Shown: positions 42,432-51,924 of the stretch, one piece after another
How positions within the stretch are numbered: the first letter of the stretch is position 1
How the letters are laid out: each line of letters begins with the position of its first letter
Source: Burkholderiales bacterium
Lineage (GTDB): Bacteria; Pseudomonadota; Gammaproteobacteria; Burkholderiales; Burkholderiaceae_C
Direction: 5' to 3'
DNA length: 64,000 nt
Assembly (NCBI GenBank): GCA_016185015.1
Contig: JACPOI010000036.1
Location: forward strand, 1-64,000
Notes under the pieces: generated by a model
What the model was told of the DNA's origin: nothing
What the model saw: only the letters and a program-made list of their open reading frames with translations
Database searches by the model: none
Made by a program: the position numbers and the translations under genes

Positions 42432-43121
42432 TCAGATCTTGCGCACGAAACGCACGATCATTTCCACCACGTTCTCGCGCCGCTGGGCGATGTAGGCGCG
42501 CGAAGTCATGTCCAGCTTGAAGATGATGCCGAAGGTGTGCCGGTTGGACACATTGAAGAAGCTCAAGGCCGAGATCGAGGCATGGATATCGACGGCATCC
42601 AGGCCCTTGCGGAACTGGCCGGCCTTGACGCCGCGTTCGTAGAGGTTGCGGATGGCGGCGATGGCCGGCACGTTGAGTTCCTGGATGCGCTGGCTCTGCG
42701 CCAGGTACTGGCCGCGGTGGATGTTCTCGGACATCACCAGGCGGATGTAGCTCTCGTGGTGCAGGTGGTGGTCGAAGGTGAAGGCCACCAGGCGGCGCAG
42801 GCCCTCCTCGGGTTCCAGGTCCTGCAGCTTGAGTTCGGACTCGACGTCGCGCACCCGGCGGTAGGCTTCCTCCAGCACGGCCAGGTACAGGCCTTCCTTG
42901 CTGCCGAAGTAGTAATAGATCATGCGCTTGCTGGTGCGCGTGGCCTCGGCGATCTCGTCGATGCGCGCACCCGCCAGGCCCTTTTCGCCGAACTCGGTTT
43001 CGGCCACCTGCAGGATGTTGGCCTTGGTGCGCTCGGGGTCGTTGGTGCGGCTGGTGGCTTTGCGGGCCGGTGCCGCGGCGCGGGTTGTTCGTGTCCGGGC
43101 CTTTTGTACTGGTTCGTTCAT
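42432..43121 (-). CDS. TetR/AcrR-family transcriptional regulator
   Basis: A 229-residue regulator with a basic N-terminal tail, a TetR helix-turn-helix (FGEKGLAGARIDEIAEATRT, SKRMIYYYFGSKEGLYLAVL) and a larger C-terminal ligand-binding domain. It lies directly upstream of the TRAP/catabolic operon on the same strand and probably responds to the transported acid or a breakdown product. The start MNEPVQ is chosen; an upstream ATG at 43157 would add residues unlike the family. Confidence 0.9.
   Translation of the reverse strand: MNEPVQKARTRTTRAAAPARKATSRTNDPERTKANILQVAETEFGEKGLAGARIDEIAEATRTSKRMIYYYFGSKEGLYLAVLEEAYRRVRDVESELKLQDLEPEEGLRRLVAFTFDHHLHHESYIRLVMSENIHRGQYLAQSQRIQELNVPAIAAIRNLYERGVKAGQFRKGLDAVDIHASISALSFFNVSNRHTFGIIFKLDMTSRAYIAQRRENVVEMIVRFVRKI
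43106..43118. promoter_or_regulatory. Second copy of the TetR-type half-palindrome at the regulator's own start
   Basis: GTACTGGTTCGTT compared with GAACTGGTTAGTT at 42369: 11 of 13 bases match. It lies against the ATG of the TetR-family gene, consistent with autoregulation. It partly encodes the N-terminal residues, so similarity by chance is possible. Confidence 0.35.
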
Positions 43122-43200
43122 TCGCGAAGTATAGGCCGGCCCCAGGCCCGGCGGCAATGTCGCGCGCCGGCCATGGCCTCATGGACATGGCTGACCCGTT

Positions 43201-43664
43201 TCAGGCGCGTGGCGCCTGTGCTTCACGGACCAGCTCGACCAGCGCCCGCAAGGCCGCCGTGTACGAACGCCAGCCCAGTCCCTGCACCGTGGCCTTGACG
43301 GCCGGGCTGATGATGGAGTGCTGCGCCAGGCCTCGCGTGCGGCGATATTGCTCATGTGTACCTCGACCACCGGGAAAGGCATGGCCTTGATCGCGTCGTG
43401 CAGGCTCACGCCGTGCTGCGTGAGCCCGGCGGGGTTGATCAGCGCACCGGCCGCGCTGTCGATGACCTCGTGCAGCCTGTCGACCAGGGCCCCTTCATGG
43501 TTGGACTGGAAGGTCACGAGCTGCACGCCCAGCTCGGCCGCCAGCGTGTCCAGGTAGGCATTGATTTGGGCCAGCGTGGTCGTACCGTAGATGTGCGGCT
43601 CGCGGCGGCCGAAGAGGTTCAGGTTGGGGCCATGCAGCACCAGGAAGGTCGGCTGTGCGCTCAT
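43201..43664 (-). pseudogene. aroQ: Type II 3-dehydroquinate dehydratase, frameshifted
   Basis: The first ~112 residues are typical AroQ (FLVLHGPNLNLFGRREPHIY, FQSNHEGALVDRLHE, VVEVHMSNIAAREAW), including the catalytic Tyr of HIYG, the His of EVHM and the Arg of AREAW. At about 43323 one base is missing. In the +1 frame the expected C-terminus follows: HSIISPAVKATVQGLGWRSY, then TAALRALVELVREAQAPRA and a stop at 43201. Restoring one G (plus strand) gives 154 residues, the normal length. Either a recent mutation or a sequencing error. The start codon overlaps the DctP stop (ATGA). It would make 3-dehydroshikimate for the cluster's dehydratase. Confidence 0.85.
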
Positions 43665-44668
43665 TTGCTCACCCGGGCCAGTTCGTCGCGGTACAGCTTC
43701 ACGATGGCGGGGTCGTAGCTGGCCGCAAATTTCTCGGCCACGGGCGCTGCGACGGTGCGCATGCGTGCCTGCTCGGCGGGGCTGAGCTCGTTGTACAGCA
43801 TGCCCTTGGCCTGCAGCTCGGCCACGGCCTTCTGTGCCGCGGCGCGGCTGACCTGGCGCTGGTAGGCGCGCGATTCGTTGGCCGCGTCGTTCATGATCTT
43901 CTGCTCGACCGGCGAAAGGCGGTCCCAGAAACGCTTGCTCACCAGCATGATGTTGGCCGCGTAGACGTGGTTGGTCGCGCTGACGTACTTGTTCACTTCA
44001 TAGAACTTGTTGGAGAGGATCACGGCAAACGGGTTCTCCTGGCCGTCTACCGCCTTGGCCTCCAGCGCACCGTATAGCTCGGCAAAGGGCATGGGCACGG
44101 GGTTGGCCTTGAAGGCCTTGAAGGTGTCCAGGAACACCGGGTTGGGGATCACGCGCAGCTTCAGGCCGTCCAGGTCTTCGGGTTTGGTGATGGGGCGCTT
44201 GCTGTTGGTCACGTTGCGGAAACCCAGGTCCCAGTAGCCCAGGGCCACCAGGCCCTTTTCCGGCAGCCGGGCCAGCAGGGCCTGGCCGAAGGGGCCGTCG
44301 AGCAGAGCGTCGGCCTGGGCAAAGTTGCTGACGGCAAAGGGAAAGTCGACCAGGCCGAACTCCTTGACGATGCCCGCCAGCGAGGTGGTGGCCGGGGCCG
44401 ACATCTCCTGCACGCCGCCTTGCAGGGCGGACTGCTGCTGCATCTCGTTGCCCAGCTGCGAGGCGGGGAACTCCTGCACCTTGAGCTTGCCGCCGCTCTT
44501 GGCCGCCAGCAGTTCGGCGAAGCGCTTGACGCCCAGGCTGACCGGGTGATCGGCATTGTTCAGGTGGCCGAACTTGATCACGCGGTCCTGGATGTCCTGT
44601 GCCAAGGTGGCGCTTGCCGCCAGCGCGAGCGCGACGCCGATCAGGCCGGTCATGAGTTTCTGTTTCAC
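43661..44668 (-). CDS. TRAP transporter solute-binding protein, second copy (DctP family)
   Basis: A 335-residue DctP protein starting with GTG (VKQKLMTGLIGVALALAASA), with AGGAGA upstream; an ATG start further upstream would read through the promoter. Family motifs: GKLKVQEFPASQLGNEMQQQ and KLRVIPNPVFLDTFKAFKAN. It has no permease genes of its own and may share those at 40493-42339. It is divergent from the IclR regulator and overlaps aroQ. Confidence 0.9.
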   Translation of the reverse strand: MKQKLMTGLIGVALALAASATLAQDIQDRVIKFGHLNNADHPVSLGVKRFAELLAAKSGGKLKVQEFPASQLGNEMQQQSALQGGVQEMSAPATTSLAGIVKEFGLVDFPFAVSNFAQADALLDGPFGQALLARLPEKGLVALGYWDLGFRNVTNSKRPITKPEDLDGLKLRVIPNPVFLDTFKAFKANPVPMPFAELYGALEAKAVDGQENPFAVILSNKFYEVNKYVSATNHVYAANIMLVSKRFWDRLSPVEQKIMNDAANESRAYQRQVSRAAAQKAVAELQAKGMLYNELSPAEQARMRTVAAPVAEKFAASYDPAIVKLYRDELARVSK

Positions 44669-44735
44669 GTGTGTCTCCTGTAGGAATGGGGCCACCCGTC
44701 GATGCGGGTGTGTCGCCATGGTAGAAAGCCGTTTT

Positions 44736-44763
44736 GAATCCCGTTCCAGACAGGAATCCCGTT
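44736..44763. promoter_or_regulatory. Direct repeats between dctP2 and the IclR gene
   Basis: GAATCCCGTT occurs at 44736-44745 and again at 44754-44763, with centres 18 bp apart, almost two helical turns. The pair lies just upstream of the IclR start at 44769 and within the divergent promoter region. A likely IclR binding site for control of both genes. Confidence 0.5.
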
Positions 44764-44768
44764 TCACC

Positions 44769-45584
44769 ATGTCAAATGACACCGGGCGCTTGGCCGTCGG
44801 CGCGGTCGACCGCGCGCTGCTCATCCTCGAAACCCTGGCTGCCCAGCCCGAGGGCCTGGCCCTGGCCGCGCTGGCCGACGACCTGGCCCTGCCGCGCAGC
44901 GCCTGCCACCGCCTGTTGCAGGAACTGGTGCGCTGCGGTTATGTGCGGCAGTTGCGCGAGCAGGGTGAGTACGCGCTGACGACCAAGCTGCCAGCCCTGG
45001 GGCTGAGCTTTCTGGGCAGCTCGGGCATCGTCGACCTGGCCCAGCCCGTGATCGACCGGCTGGCCGCCACCTCGGGTGAACTGGTGCGCCTGGCCCTGGT
45101 GGACGGCGACCGGCTCACCTTCGTGGCCAAGGCGCAGGGCGCCCGTGCGGGCCTGCGTTACGACCCGGACATGGGCATGGCCGTGCCCCTGTCCTGCAGT
45201 GCGGGCGGGCACGCCTGGCTGATGACCCAAAGCGAGGAGCGCGCCACGGCGCTGGTGGCGGCACAGGGCTTCGCCAACCCGAAGCAATACGGTCCGAAGG
45301 CCCCCACGACCTACAAGGCCCTGATGAAGATCCTCGACGAGGATCGGCGGCGCGGCTACAGCCTGATCGTCGAGTCTTACGCGCCGGGCATGACGGCCAT
45401 GGCCGCGCCCATCCTGCGCCGAGGCGCGCAGACCGTGGGGGTGATCACCATTGCCGGGCCGTTGCAGCGGCTCACCTTGCAGCGCATGCAGGAACTCGGC
45501 CCGGCGTTGCAGCAGGCCGCGGCCGACCTGGCGCTGGTCAGCGCGTCCTCGCCCTTGTTTGCGCGTAGCGGCCGATTGAGCTGA
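44769..45584 (+). CDS. IclR-family transcriptional regulator
   Basis: A 271-residue regulator. It has a winged helix at the N-terminus (AVDRALLILETLAAQPEGLA, RSACHRLLQELVRCGYVRQL) and an effector-binding IclR domain (MGMAVPLSCSAGGHAWLMTQ, GMTAMAAPILRRGAQTVGVI). IclR proteins often control aromatic and quinate/protocatechuate catabolism (PobR, PcaR, QuiR-type). It is divergent from the dctP2-aroQ genes. An in-frame ATG at 44718 is possible, but it would place the direct repeats inside the coding region. Confidence 0.9.
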   Translation: MSNDTGRLAVGAVDRALLILETLAAQPEGLALAALADDLALPRSACHRLLQELVRCGYVRQLREQGEYALTTKLPALGLSFLGSSGIVDLAQPVIDRLAATSGELVRLALVDGDRLTFVAKAQGARAGLRYDPDMGMAVPLSCSAGGHAWLMTQSEERATALVAAQGFANPKQYGPKAPTTYKALMKILDEDRRRGYSLIVESYAPGMTAMAAPILRRGAQTVGVITIAGPLQRLTLQRMQELGPALQQAAADLALVSASSPLFARSGRLS

Positions 45585-48500
45585 TCAGCCGCACTGCCCC
45601 ACGTAGCCGCAGGCGGTGCAGAAGTCGCAGCCGTCCTTCTTGATCACCGTGGGGTTGCCGCACTCGGGGCAGGGGCGTCCGGCCATGGCGGCGGGCTCCT
45701 CGCCTTCGGCGTGTTCGCCCGGGCTCTCCAGCACGCCCATCTCGCGCAGCGGGAAACCCTCTTCGTCCAGCACGCCCAGCATGGCGTAGCGGTGGATGAT
45801 GAGGCGTGCCATGTAGGCGACGGTGGAGGGCCAGGTCTGCTGGCGACGTTCGCCGTGCGGCAGGCCGGGCACGAAGGCCATGAACTGGCCCAGGGGCTCG
45901 GCGTAGTTGAGCAGCTTGCGCAGCTTCATGCCGATCCAGGCCGGGTCCACCACGCGCATGTCCAGCGAGAGGATGCGCGCCAATCCGTCGAGCGCACGCG
46001 GGTAGTTGCCCGAGAAGCCCACCGCGCACGGCCGCGTGACGCTGCCGCCTTCAGGCGCGGGCAGCGTGACTTCCTTGAGCGTGAGCGTGAAGACCTCGCC
46101 CGTGGCCGGGTTGTCGATGTCCACCGCCCAGGCCAGCGTACCCGAGGGGCCGGTCAGCGGTTCCTCGCGGCTGAACATGGCGTCCAGCACCGGCGTGGCC
46201 GCTGCCTGCGCGCGTTCGCGCCACACGCCTAGCTGTTCGCAGCGCCAGCGGATCACCGCGGCGGTTGCGGCCACCACGCCGGGGAAGAGGCGGCGTTCGC
46301 CGTGCGGTGGGAAGGGCATCTCGAAGGAGCGCTCTTCGGCCACCGTGGCCAGCGCATCGAGCTTGAGGCGCAGCCAGGCCGGGTCGTTGGAGCGCAGGTC
46401 CATGGACAGGGTCTTGGCCAGCGCGCCCAGGCCACGCGGCTGCTCGGCGCCGTTGACCCAGACCTCGAAGGGCTGCGGCGGCCCGCCTTCCTCGCCCGGC
46501 AGCTCACCCACGAACAGCGCGAACTCACCGTAGGGGTGGTGCACCATGAAACTCCAGGCCAGGTTGCCGCCGGGCAGCTCGGGCCGGCCCGGCCAGCGCA
46601 GCGAGGACAGCACGGGCGCGGGCAGGCGCTCCAGCGCCAGGCGCTGGTTGGCGTCGTCCAGCTGCAGCGGCGCAGCGGGCGTGGGCGTCACGCTGAGCAC
46701 CGAGCCCAGCACGCTGTTGGGTCGGTAGGTGGCCAGGCCCTTGAGGCCGGATTGCCAGGCCTGCAGGTAGAGGTCCTGGAAATCGGCGTAGGGGTAGTCG
46801 GCCGGCACGTTGACGGTCTTGGAGATGGCCGTGTCGATATAGGGCGCCACCGCCGCCACCATGCTTGCGTGGGCCTGCGCGCTCATCTCCAGCGCGGTCA
46901 CAAAAGCGGGGGTCAGCGGCGCGGCCGCGCCCTTGAGGTGACGGTACAGGCGCCACGCGTGGTCTTCCACCGCGTATTCCTTGAAGCCGCCGTCGGGCAT
47001 GCGCTTCTTGCGTGTGTAGTGCCAGCTGAAGGCCGGCTCGATGCCGTTGCTCGCGTTGTCGGCAAAGGCCAGGCTGATGGTGCCTGTGGGGGCGATGGAC
47101 AGCAGGTGCGAATTGCGCAGGCCGTGCGCACGGATCTTGTCTTTCAGCGCCGCAGGCAGGCGCGAGGCGAAGCGCGGGCTGCTCAGGTACATATCGGCGT
47201 TGAAGAGGGGAAACGCGCCGCGCTCGCGCGCCAGTTCGCACGAGGCATCGTAGGACGCATCGCGCAGCGCTTCCGAAATTTTGCGCGCCATCTCGCGCGC
47301 TTCCGCGGTGTCGTAGCGCAGGTTCAGCATCACCAGCGCGTCACCCAGGCCGGTGTAACCCAGGCCCACACGGCGCTTGCTGCGCATCTCCTGCTCCTGC
47401 TGCGGCAGCGGCCAGACGGTAGCGTCCAGCACGTTGTCGAGCATGCGCACCGCGGTGCGGCACAACTCGGCGAAACCGGCGAAGTCGAAGTGTGTTTTCT
47501 CCTCGAACGGTTCGCGCACAAAGCGCGTGAGGTCGATGGAGCCCAGGCAGCAGCAGCCGTAGGGCGGCAGGGGCTGCTCGGCGCAATTGTGGACGTACAG
47601 GCCGTTGGCATCAAAGGCATGCAGGTCGGCGATCGTGACGTCATAGACGGGCTCAGTGCCGTCGTCCTCCAGGGACTCGATGGTGGCGACAAACCGCTCG
47701 CGGTTCAGCTGGCGCTTGTAGCTGCCCAGCAGAGAAGCCAGCTTCTCGGCCTTGGCCGTATCAGCAAAGCCGACGCGCTCGGCATACACGGTCAGGTTGT
47801 CAGCGCTGATCACGAGCTCGTGCGAAGCCTGTTGCGGGTACTCACGCTGACCGCCCCTGCCGTCGGGCATGAGCGTGCTGCCGGCCGGGCGACGTTCACG
47901 GTAGAGCGTGCTGGCGATGCCCAGCCGCAGCAGCATGCGCTGGGCAGTTTCGAGCAGGGCCAGGTCAGATTGCGACAGGCGCACGCTCACGCCCTTGTCC
48001 TGCGTGCCTTGTACCGAGCCGTCGGCATCGAAGAGGCCGCGCAACAAGGCCGCACAAAAGTCGGAGGAGCCCGCTTCCATCTGCGACGTGATGGTCTTGT
48101 GCTCGGGCGTGGCGCCCATGGAAAAAGCCAGATCGCGCAGTGCAGCCGAGGCCATGCGACATTCACCCCGGCCCTCGATCGGCCTTTGCCAGCCACGGAA
48201 ATCGGCACGGTGGGGCAGAGTGCTGATCGCCTCAGCCGCCGCCGCCATGATGCCGCTGGCGCTGTGGTTACCCACGCGTGTGTCGCTGCCCACGACCTTG
48301 AGTTCCGGGGCCCAGACCGAAAGCACGGCCTTGGTCGCACCCAGGCGGCCATCACCGATCAGCAAGCCCAGCAGATAGCCTTCCTGGCTCGTCCCCTGGC
48401 CTTCCCAGCCTTCGAGCGAGCGGTGGTTGTTCAGGACGATTTCATCGCCTGGCTTGAGCTCGCCGGCAGCGCACCAGTCGCTGTGCGTCTGGTAGCGTGT

Positions 48501-49613
48501 GCGTTGCGTCACCTTGCGCACCGGGTGGTCTGCCGTCAGGCGCAAGGCATGGCCTTCCTGCGTGCGCAGTTGCAAAACGGGCTTGGTGCCCGTGGCAAAG
48601 AAACCGGCGGATTCGGAGCGATAGGGCTTGCCATCGACGATGGCATCGAACGGCACACCGATGAGCCCACGCACCTGACGGGCACCGCCAGCTGTCATGA
48701 CCCAGGCATCGGCCGTCACACAGGGGTTGGTGCTGGCGATGCTCTCGCAGTACGAGAGGTTGTTGTCGCGGTTGATCGTGTCCAGGAACAGCACGCCGGG
48801 TTCGGCGTGGTCGTAGGTGGAGCGCATGACCTGTTCCCACAGGTCGCGCGCGCGCAGCTTGCGGTAGACCCACAGGCCCGTGTCCTTGCTCAGGTAGGCG
48901 CCCTCGGATTTCTGGGTCGCGCCGGCTTCGGCGTGGTGCACCAGCTCGATCTCGCCATCGGCCACCACGGCTTTCATGAAGGCGTCCGTCACGCCGACCG
49001 AGATGTTGAAGTTGCGCAGGTCGCCGGAATCCTTGGCGTGGATGAACTCCTCGATGTCCGGGTGGTCGCAACGCAGCACGCCCATCTGCGCGCCGCGCCG
49101 GCTGCCGGCCGATTCCACCGTCTCGCAGGAGCGGTCGTACACGCGCATATAGCTCACCGGGCCCGAGGCGCTGCTCTGCGTGCTGCCCACCCAGGCGCCG
49201 CGTGGGCGGATGCGCGAGAAGTCGTAGCCCACGCCGCCGCCACGGCGCATGGTCTCGGCGGCTTCCATCAGCGCCACGTAGATGCCGGGGTGGCCCTCGT
49301 CGTCGTGCGCGATGGAGTCGCCCACCGGTTGCACGAAGCAGTTGATCAGGGTGGCGGTGAGATCGGTGCCCGCGGCGGACTGGATGCGCCCGGCCGGCAG
49401 GAAACCCTGCTGCAGCGCGTGCAGGAAACGGCCCTCCCAGTGCGTGCGCTGGTCGGGGGCTTCCTGGGCGGCCAGGGCGCGTTCCACGCGCTGGTTTACC
49501 TGCAGGATGCTCTGTTCATCGCCCTTGGCGTATTTCTCCAGCAGCACCTCCTCGCTGATGCTCTGCGGGGCCAGGGCCTGGAGGGCCGGTGTCGGGTGCG
49601 TTGTATCGCTCAT
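45585..49613 (-). CDS. nrdJ: Adenosylcobalamin-dependent (class II) ribonucleotide reductase with intein
   Basis: A 1342-residue precursor. Without the intein (residues 298-676) the enzyme has 963 residues. It reduces ribonucleotides to deoxyribonucleotides using vitamin B12. Visible features: [12 protein letters not shown] with the redox Cys, [18 protein letters not shown], the catalytic loop STNP + [31 protein letters not shown], and a C-terminal zinc ribbon ([20 protein letters not shown]). The start MSDTTH has GTGGAG 6 bp upstream. Its stop abuts that of the convergent IclR gene. Active enzyme requires protein splicing. Confidence 0.95.
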   Translation of the reverse strand: MSDTTHPTPALQALAPQSISEEVLLEKYAKGDEQSILQVNQRVERALAAQEAPDQRTHWEGRFLHALQQGFLPAGRIQSAAGTDLTATLINCFVQPVGDSIAHDDEGHPGIYVALMEAAETMRRGGGVGYDFSRIRPRGAWVGSTQSSASGPVSYMRVYDRSCETVESAGSRRGAQMGVLRCDHPDIEEFIHAKDSGDLRNFNISVGVTDAFMKAVVADGEIELVHHAEAGATQKSEGAYLSKDTGLWVYRKLRARDLWEQVMRSTYDHAEPGVLFLDTINRDNNLSYCESIASTNPCVTADAWVMTAGGARQVRGLIGVPFDAIVDGKPYRSESAGFFATGTKPVLQLRTQEGHALRLTADHPVRKVTQRTRYQTHSDWCAAGELKPGDEIVLNNHRSLEGWEGQGTSQEGYLLGLLIGDGRLGATKAVLSVWAPELKVVGSDTRVGNHSASGIMAAAAEAISTLPHRADFRGWQRPIEGRGECRMASAALRDLAFSMGATPEHKTITSQMEAGSSDFCAALLRGLFDADGSVQGTQDKGVSVRLSQSDLALLETAQRMLLRLGIASTLYRERRPAGSTLMPDGRGGQREYPQQASHELVISADNLTVYAERVGFADTAKAEKLASLLGSYKRQLNRERFVATIESLEDDGTEPVYDVTIADLHAFDANGLYVHNCAEQPLPPYGCCCLGSIDLTRFVREPFEEKTHFDFAGFAELCRTAVRMLDNVLDATVWPLPQQEQEMRSKRRVGLGYTGLGDALVMLNLRYDTAEAREMARKISEALRDASYDASCELARERGAFPLFNADMYLSSPRFASRLPAALKDKIRAHGLRNSHLLSIAPTGTISLAFADNASNGIEPAFSWHYTRKKRMPDGGFKEYAVEDHAWRLYRHLKGAAAPLTPAFVTALEMSAQAHASMVAAVAPYIDTAISKTVNVPADYPYADFQDLYLQAWQSGLKGLATYRPNSVLGSVLSVTPTPAAPLQLDDANQRLALERLPAPVLSSLRWPGRPELPGGNLAWSFMVHHPYGEFALFVGELPGEEGGPPQPFEVWVNGAEQPRGLGALAKTLSMDLRSNDPAWLRLKLDALATVAEERSFEMPFPPHGERRLFPGVVAATAAVIRWRCEQLGVWRERAQAAATPVLDAMFSREEPLTGPSGTLAWAVDIDNPATGEVFTLTLKEVTLPAPEGGSVTRPCAVGFSGNYPRALDGLARILSLDMRVVDPAWIGMKLRKLLNYAEPLGQFMAFVPGLPHGERRQQTWPSTVAYMARLIIHRYAMLGVLDEEGFPLREMGVLESPGEHAEGEEPAAMAGRPCPECGNPTVIKKDGCDFCTACGYVGQCG
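47586..48722 (-). mobile_element. Intein with LAGLIDADG homing endonuclease inside nrdJ
   Basis: A 379-residue in-frame insertion between ...IASTNP and CAEQPLPP. It starts with Cys1 ([10 protein letters not shown]), has block B TADHPV with His66, LAGLIDADG dodecapeptides LLGLLIGDG at about 117-125 and [10 protein letters not shown] at about 226-235, block [13 protein letters not shown], and ends GLYVHN (His378, Asn379) before extein Cys. All splicing residues and both endonuclease motifs are present, so it should splice and may still be mobile. It interrupts the enzyme directly before its thiyl-radical cysteine. Confidence 0.95.
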
Positions 49614-49762
49614 GCATGACTCCACGTTGTTCTGAACGGGATGCTAGGGAAGTGCCGTTTAGAGGGTTTGCGGCAAATCAAACCCTGGCGCCATCCCCTT
49701 CGGGCGTTGTTTCGAGGGGAACGCACTTGCCAGTGTGGCACGGTCTTGAGGAAAATCAAGCC

Positions 49763-50167
49763 ATGACCATTTCCACCTTTGATGACCTGCTGGCCACCGC
49801 GCGCCAGCAACGCGAGCCCCAGCGCCTGCTCTTTGTCTTTGCCGCTGCCGAACTGCCCGAGGGCAGCACGCCCGAGCAGGCTGCCCGTTTTGAGGCAGGT
49901 CAAGGCGGCGCACTGGTGCCGCAGATGTGCGTGGACAAGACGCCCGAAGAAATTGCCTCGTTCGCGGCCCTGGCCGGTGAAGCGCAACAGTTCGGCCAGG
50001 CCTGGAAGCTGGTCTTCGTGGCCGCGCTGGGCGGCCGTGACGGCCTCGCCCCCAGCAGCCAGGATGCCGATGCCCCCTTGCAGCGCATGGTGGAAGACAT
50101 CAAACGCGGGGCGCTGGAAAACTACATTCCGTTCAACGCCCGGGGCGAGGCGGTGTCCCTGGGCTAG
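49763..50167 (+). CDS. Small ribonucleotide-reductase-associated protein
   Basis: A 134-residue soluble protein (MTISTFDDLLATARQQREPQ, RLLFVFAAAELPEGSTPEQA). Homologues in Burkholderiales are often labelled ribonucleotide reductase subunit alpha because they sit next to nrdJ, but nothing in the sequence resembles a reductase catalytic domain. It is divergent from nrdJ with a 149-bp gap. The function is unknown. GAGGA lies upstream of the ATG. Confidence 0.75.
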   Translation: MTISTFDDLLATARQQREPQRLLFVFAAAELPEGSTPEQAARFEAGQGGALVPQMCVDKTPEEIASFAALAGEAQQFGQAWKLVFVAALGGRDGLAPSSQDADAPLQRMVEDIKRGALENYIPFNARGEAVSLG

Positions 50168-50302
50168 GGCCGGCGGGTGCTTCGCCACCTGATATAAAAC
50201 GAAGTCCCGCAGACATCGGGACGGGGGTCCATCGGGCATCTACGACCATGCCATGTCGCGTTCCCGGGATCATCGTGACCGTTCAACCTCAGACGCAAGC
50301 TC

Positions 50303-50764
50303 ATGCGGTTTCTTGAAACCAGAATCCCCGCTCCTTTTGTGGCCATCGCGATCGCCGCTGGCATGTGGTTGCTGCCCCGCGCGCAGGCCCTGCCCGATGC
50401 CATCGATGTGCTGCGCCTGGCCACCATCGACCTCAGCATGAACCTGAGTGCCGTCGTTGCGCTGGCCGCCTTTGCCAGTTTCTGGAAGGCCCGCACCACC
50501 ATCAACCCGCTCCAGCCGGATCGCGCATCGGTGCTGGTCACGCACGGCATTTACCGCTTCACGCGCAATCCCATGTACCTCAGCCTGCTGCTGCTGCTCG
50601 TGGCCTATGCCGGTGAACTGGGCTCGTGGGTGGCCTTCGCCGGGCCTGCCGCGTACGTGGCCTACATCACCCGCTTCCAGATCGTGCCCGAGGAGCGGAT
50701 CCTGGCCTCGAAATTCGGCGAAGAGTTTGTCGCCTACAAACGCCGTGTGCGCCGGTGGATCTGA
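50303..50764 (+). CDS. Isoprenylcysteine carboxyl methyltransferase-like membrane protein
   Basis: A 153-residue membrane protein with about four helices and the ICMT/PEMT-type motif THGIYRFTRNPMYLSLLLLL followed by RFQIVPEERILASKFGEEF and VAYKRRVRRWI. Members bind S-adenosylmethionine and methylate lipids or other membrane substrates; the bacterial substrate is rarely known. Confidence 0.88.
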   Translation: MRFLETRIPAPFVAIAIAAGMWLLPRAQALPDAIDVLRLATIDLSMNLSAVVALAAFASFWKARTTINPLQPDRASVLVTHGIYRFTRNPMYLSLLLLLVAYAGELGSWVAFAGPAAYVAYITRFQIVPEERILASKFGEEFVAYKRRVRRWI

Positions 50765-50792
50765 GGCCCAGGCCAACCATCGAGAGCATCCC

Positions 50793-51317
50793 ATGACACG
50801 CTACCTGCTCCCTGTTCTGCTGGCTGCCAGTCTGCTGCTTGCTGCCTGCGCCGGACCGGCGCCCGGCGCGGCTGGCACGCAAACCGTGCTGCCCCTGAAC
50901 CGCGCCTGGGTCGATGGCCGGCCGGTGGAGTACGTGACCACCGACATCTCCGACGCCGGCATGGCGCGGGAGGCGGGTGCGAATTTCGTGCCGCGCCTGG
51001 CCCTGGCCATCCCGGCGCCGGGTCGGCCGTCCATCGTGGAGCGGGTCTACAAGTTCCCGGGCAAGGAGCAGATCAGCGTCTTCCAGTCGGCGCCGCTGCC
51101 CACGGGCGGGGCCAACGCCGACCGCAGCTACAGCCCGTTGTGGCGCATCGTCATGGTGCGCTGGCTCCAGCCCGCCGCCGTGCGCGAGTTGCGTTCCGAA
51201 GAAGAGGTGCTGGCCGCGCAGGAGCGTGGTGAGCTGGCGCTGCAGATCACCGACATCGTGGCCAACTGCCCCATCACCCGTTCGGTGGACGGGTTGACGC
51301 TCAAGGGCGTGCGCTGA
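50793..51317 (+). CDS. Putative lipoprotein of unknown function
   Basis: A 174-residue protein with a lipoprotein signal (LPVLLAASLLLAACAG, lipid Cys near 19). The mature part (VLPLNRAWVDGRPVEYVTTD, AGANFVPRLALAIP) ends with VANCPITRSVDG. I do not recognise a characterised family. It lies 28 bp after the methyltransferase gene and may be co-transcribed. Confidence 0.7.
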   Translation: MTRYLLPVLLAASLLLAACAGPAPGAAGTQTVLPLNRAWVDGRPVEYVTTDISDAGMAREAGANFVPRLALAIPAPGRPSIVERVYKFPGKEQISVFQSAPLPTGGANADRSYSPLWRIVMVRWLQPAAVRELRSEEEVLAAQERGELALQITDIVANCPITRSVDGLTLKGVR

Positions 51318-51393
51318 GCCTGTCGAAACCGAACCGGCTCGTTCGTCGTACAGTCTGAGGAACTTCCTCGGATTTTGAAGAAGGGAACGACAC

Positions 51394-51840
51394 ATGAGTA
51401 CCAACACCGTCCGCATCCACCGCGTGCTGCGCGCCCCGGCCGAGCGCGTCTACCGCGCCTTCCTGGACCCCGATGCCATGGCCAAGTGGCTGCCGCCGCA
51501 CGGCTTCACGGGCAAGGTGCACCAGATGGACGCCAGGGTGGGCGGCAGCTTCCGGATGTCGTTCACCAACTTCGGCAACGGGCAGAGCCATTCTTTCGGT
51601 GGCAAGTACCTCGAGCTGGTGCCGGGTGAGCGCATCGTGCACACCGACAGCTTCGACGACCCGAATCTGCCCGGGGAGATGCGCGTGACCGTCACATTCA
51701 AGGCCGTCTTCTGCGGCACCGAGCTCAACGTGGTGCAGGAGGGCATCCCCGCCGTCATTCCCGCCGAAGCCTGTTACCTGGGCTGGCAGGAATCGCTGGT
51801 GCTGCTGGGCCAGCTGGTCGAGGCGGAGATCCCCGGCTGA
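51394..51840 (+). CDS. SRPBCC / AHSA1-type START-fold protein
   Basis: A 148-residue protein of the AHSA1-like START superfamily (IHRVLRAPAERVYRAFLDPD, AMAKWLPPHGFTGKVH, GGSFRMSFTNFG, VQEGIPAVIPAEACYLGWQE). The fold has a ligand-binding cavity; function is not predictable. A single-gene unit. Confidence 0.88.
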   Translation: MSTNTVRIHRVLRAPAERVYRAFLDPDAMAKWLPPHGFTGKVHQMDARVGGSFRMSFTNFGNGQSHSFGGKYLELVPGERIVHTDSFDDPNLPGEMRVTVTFKAVFCGTELNVVQEGIPAVIPAEACYLGWQESLVLLGQLVEAEIPG

Positions 51841-51924
51841 GCCTGCGCGCCGGTTTCCCCTGCGTGGGCAAGTCCCACTGAGCATGAACAGGCCCTAGCC
51901 CACCCCACGCCTACAGGAGTTTTC

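Noticed and set aside
49614-49762. Cobalamin riboswitch upstream of nrdJ
   Set aside because: The 149-bp gap is short and shows no B12-box-like conserved core. No NrdR box was recognised either.
50204-50222. Hairpin GTCCC/GGGAC after the nrdJ neighbour as a terminator
   Set aside because: Only five base pairs and followed by G-rich sequence, not T. Too weak to call.
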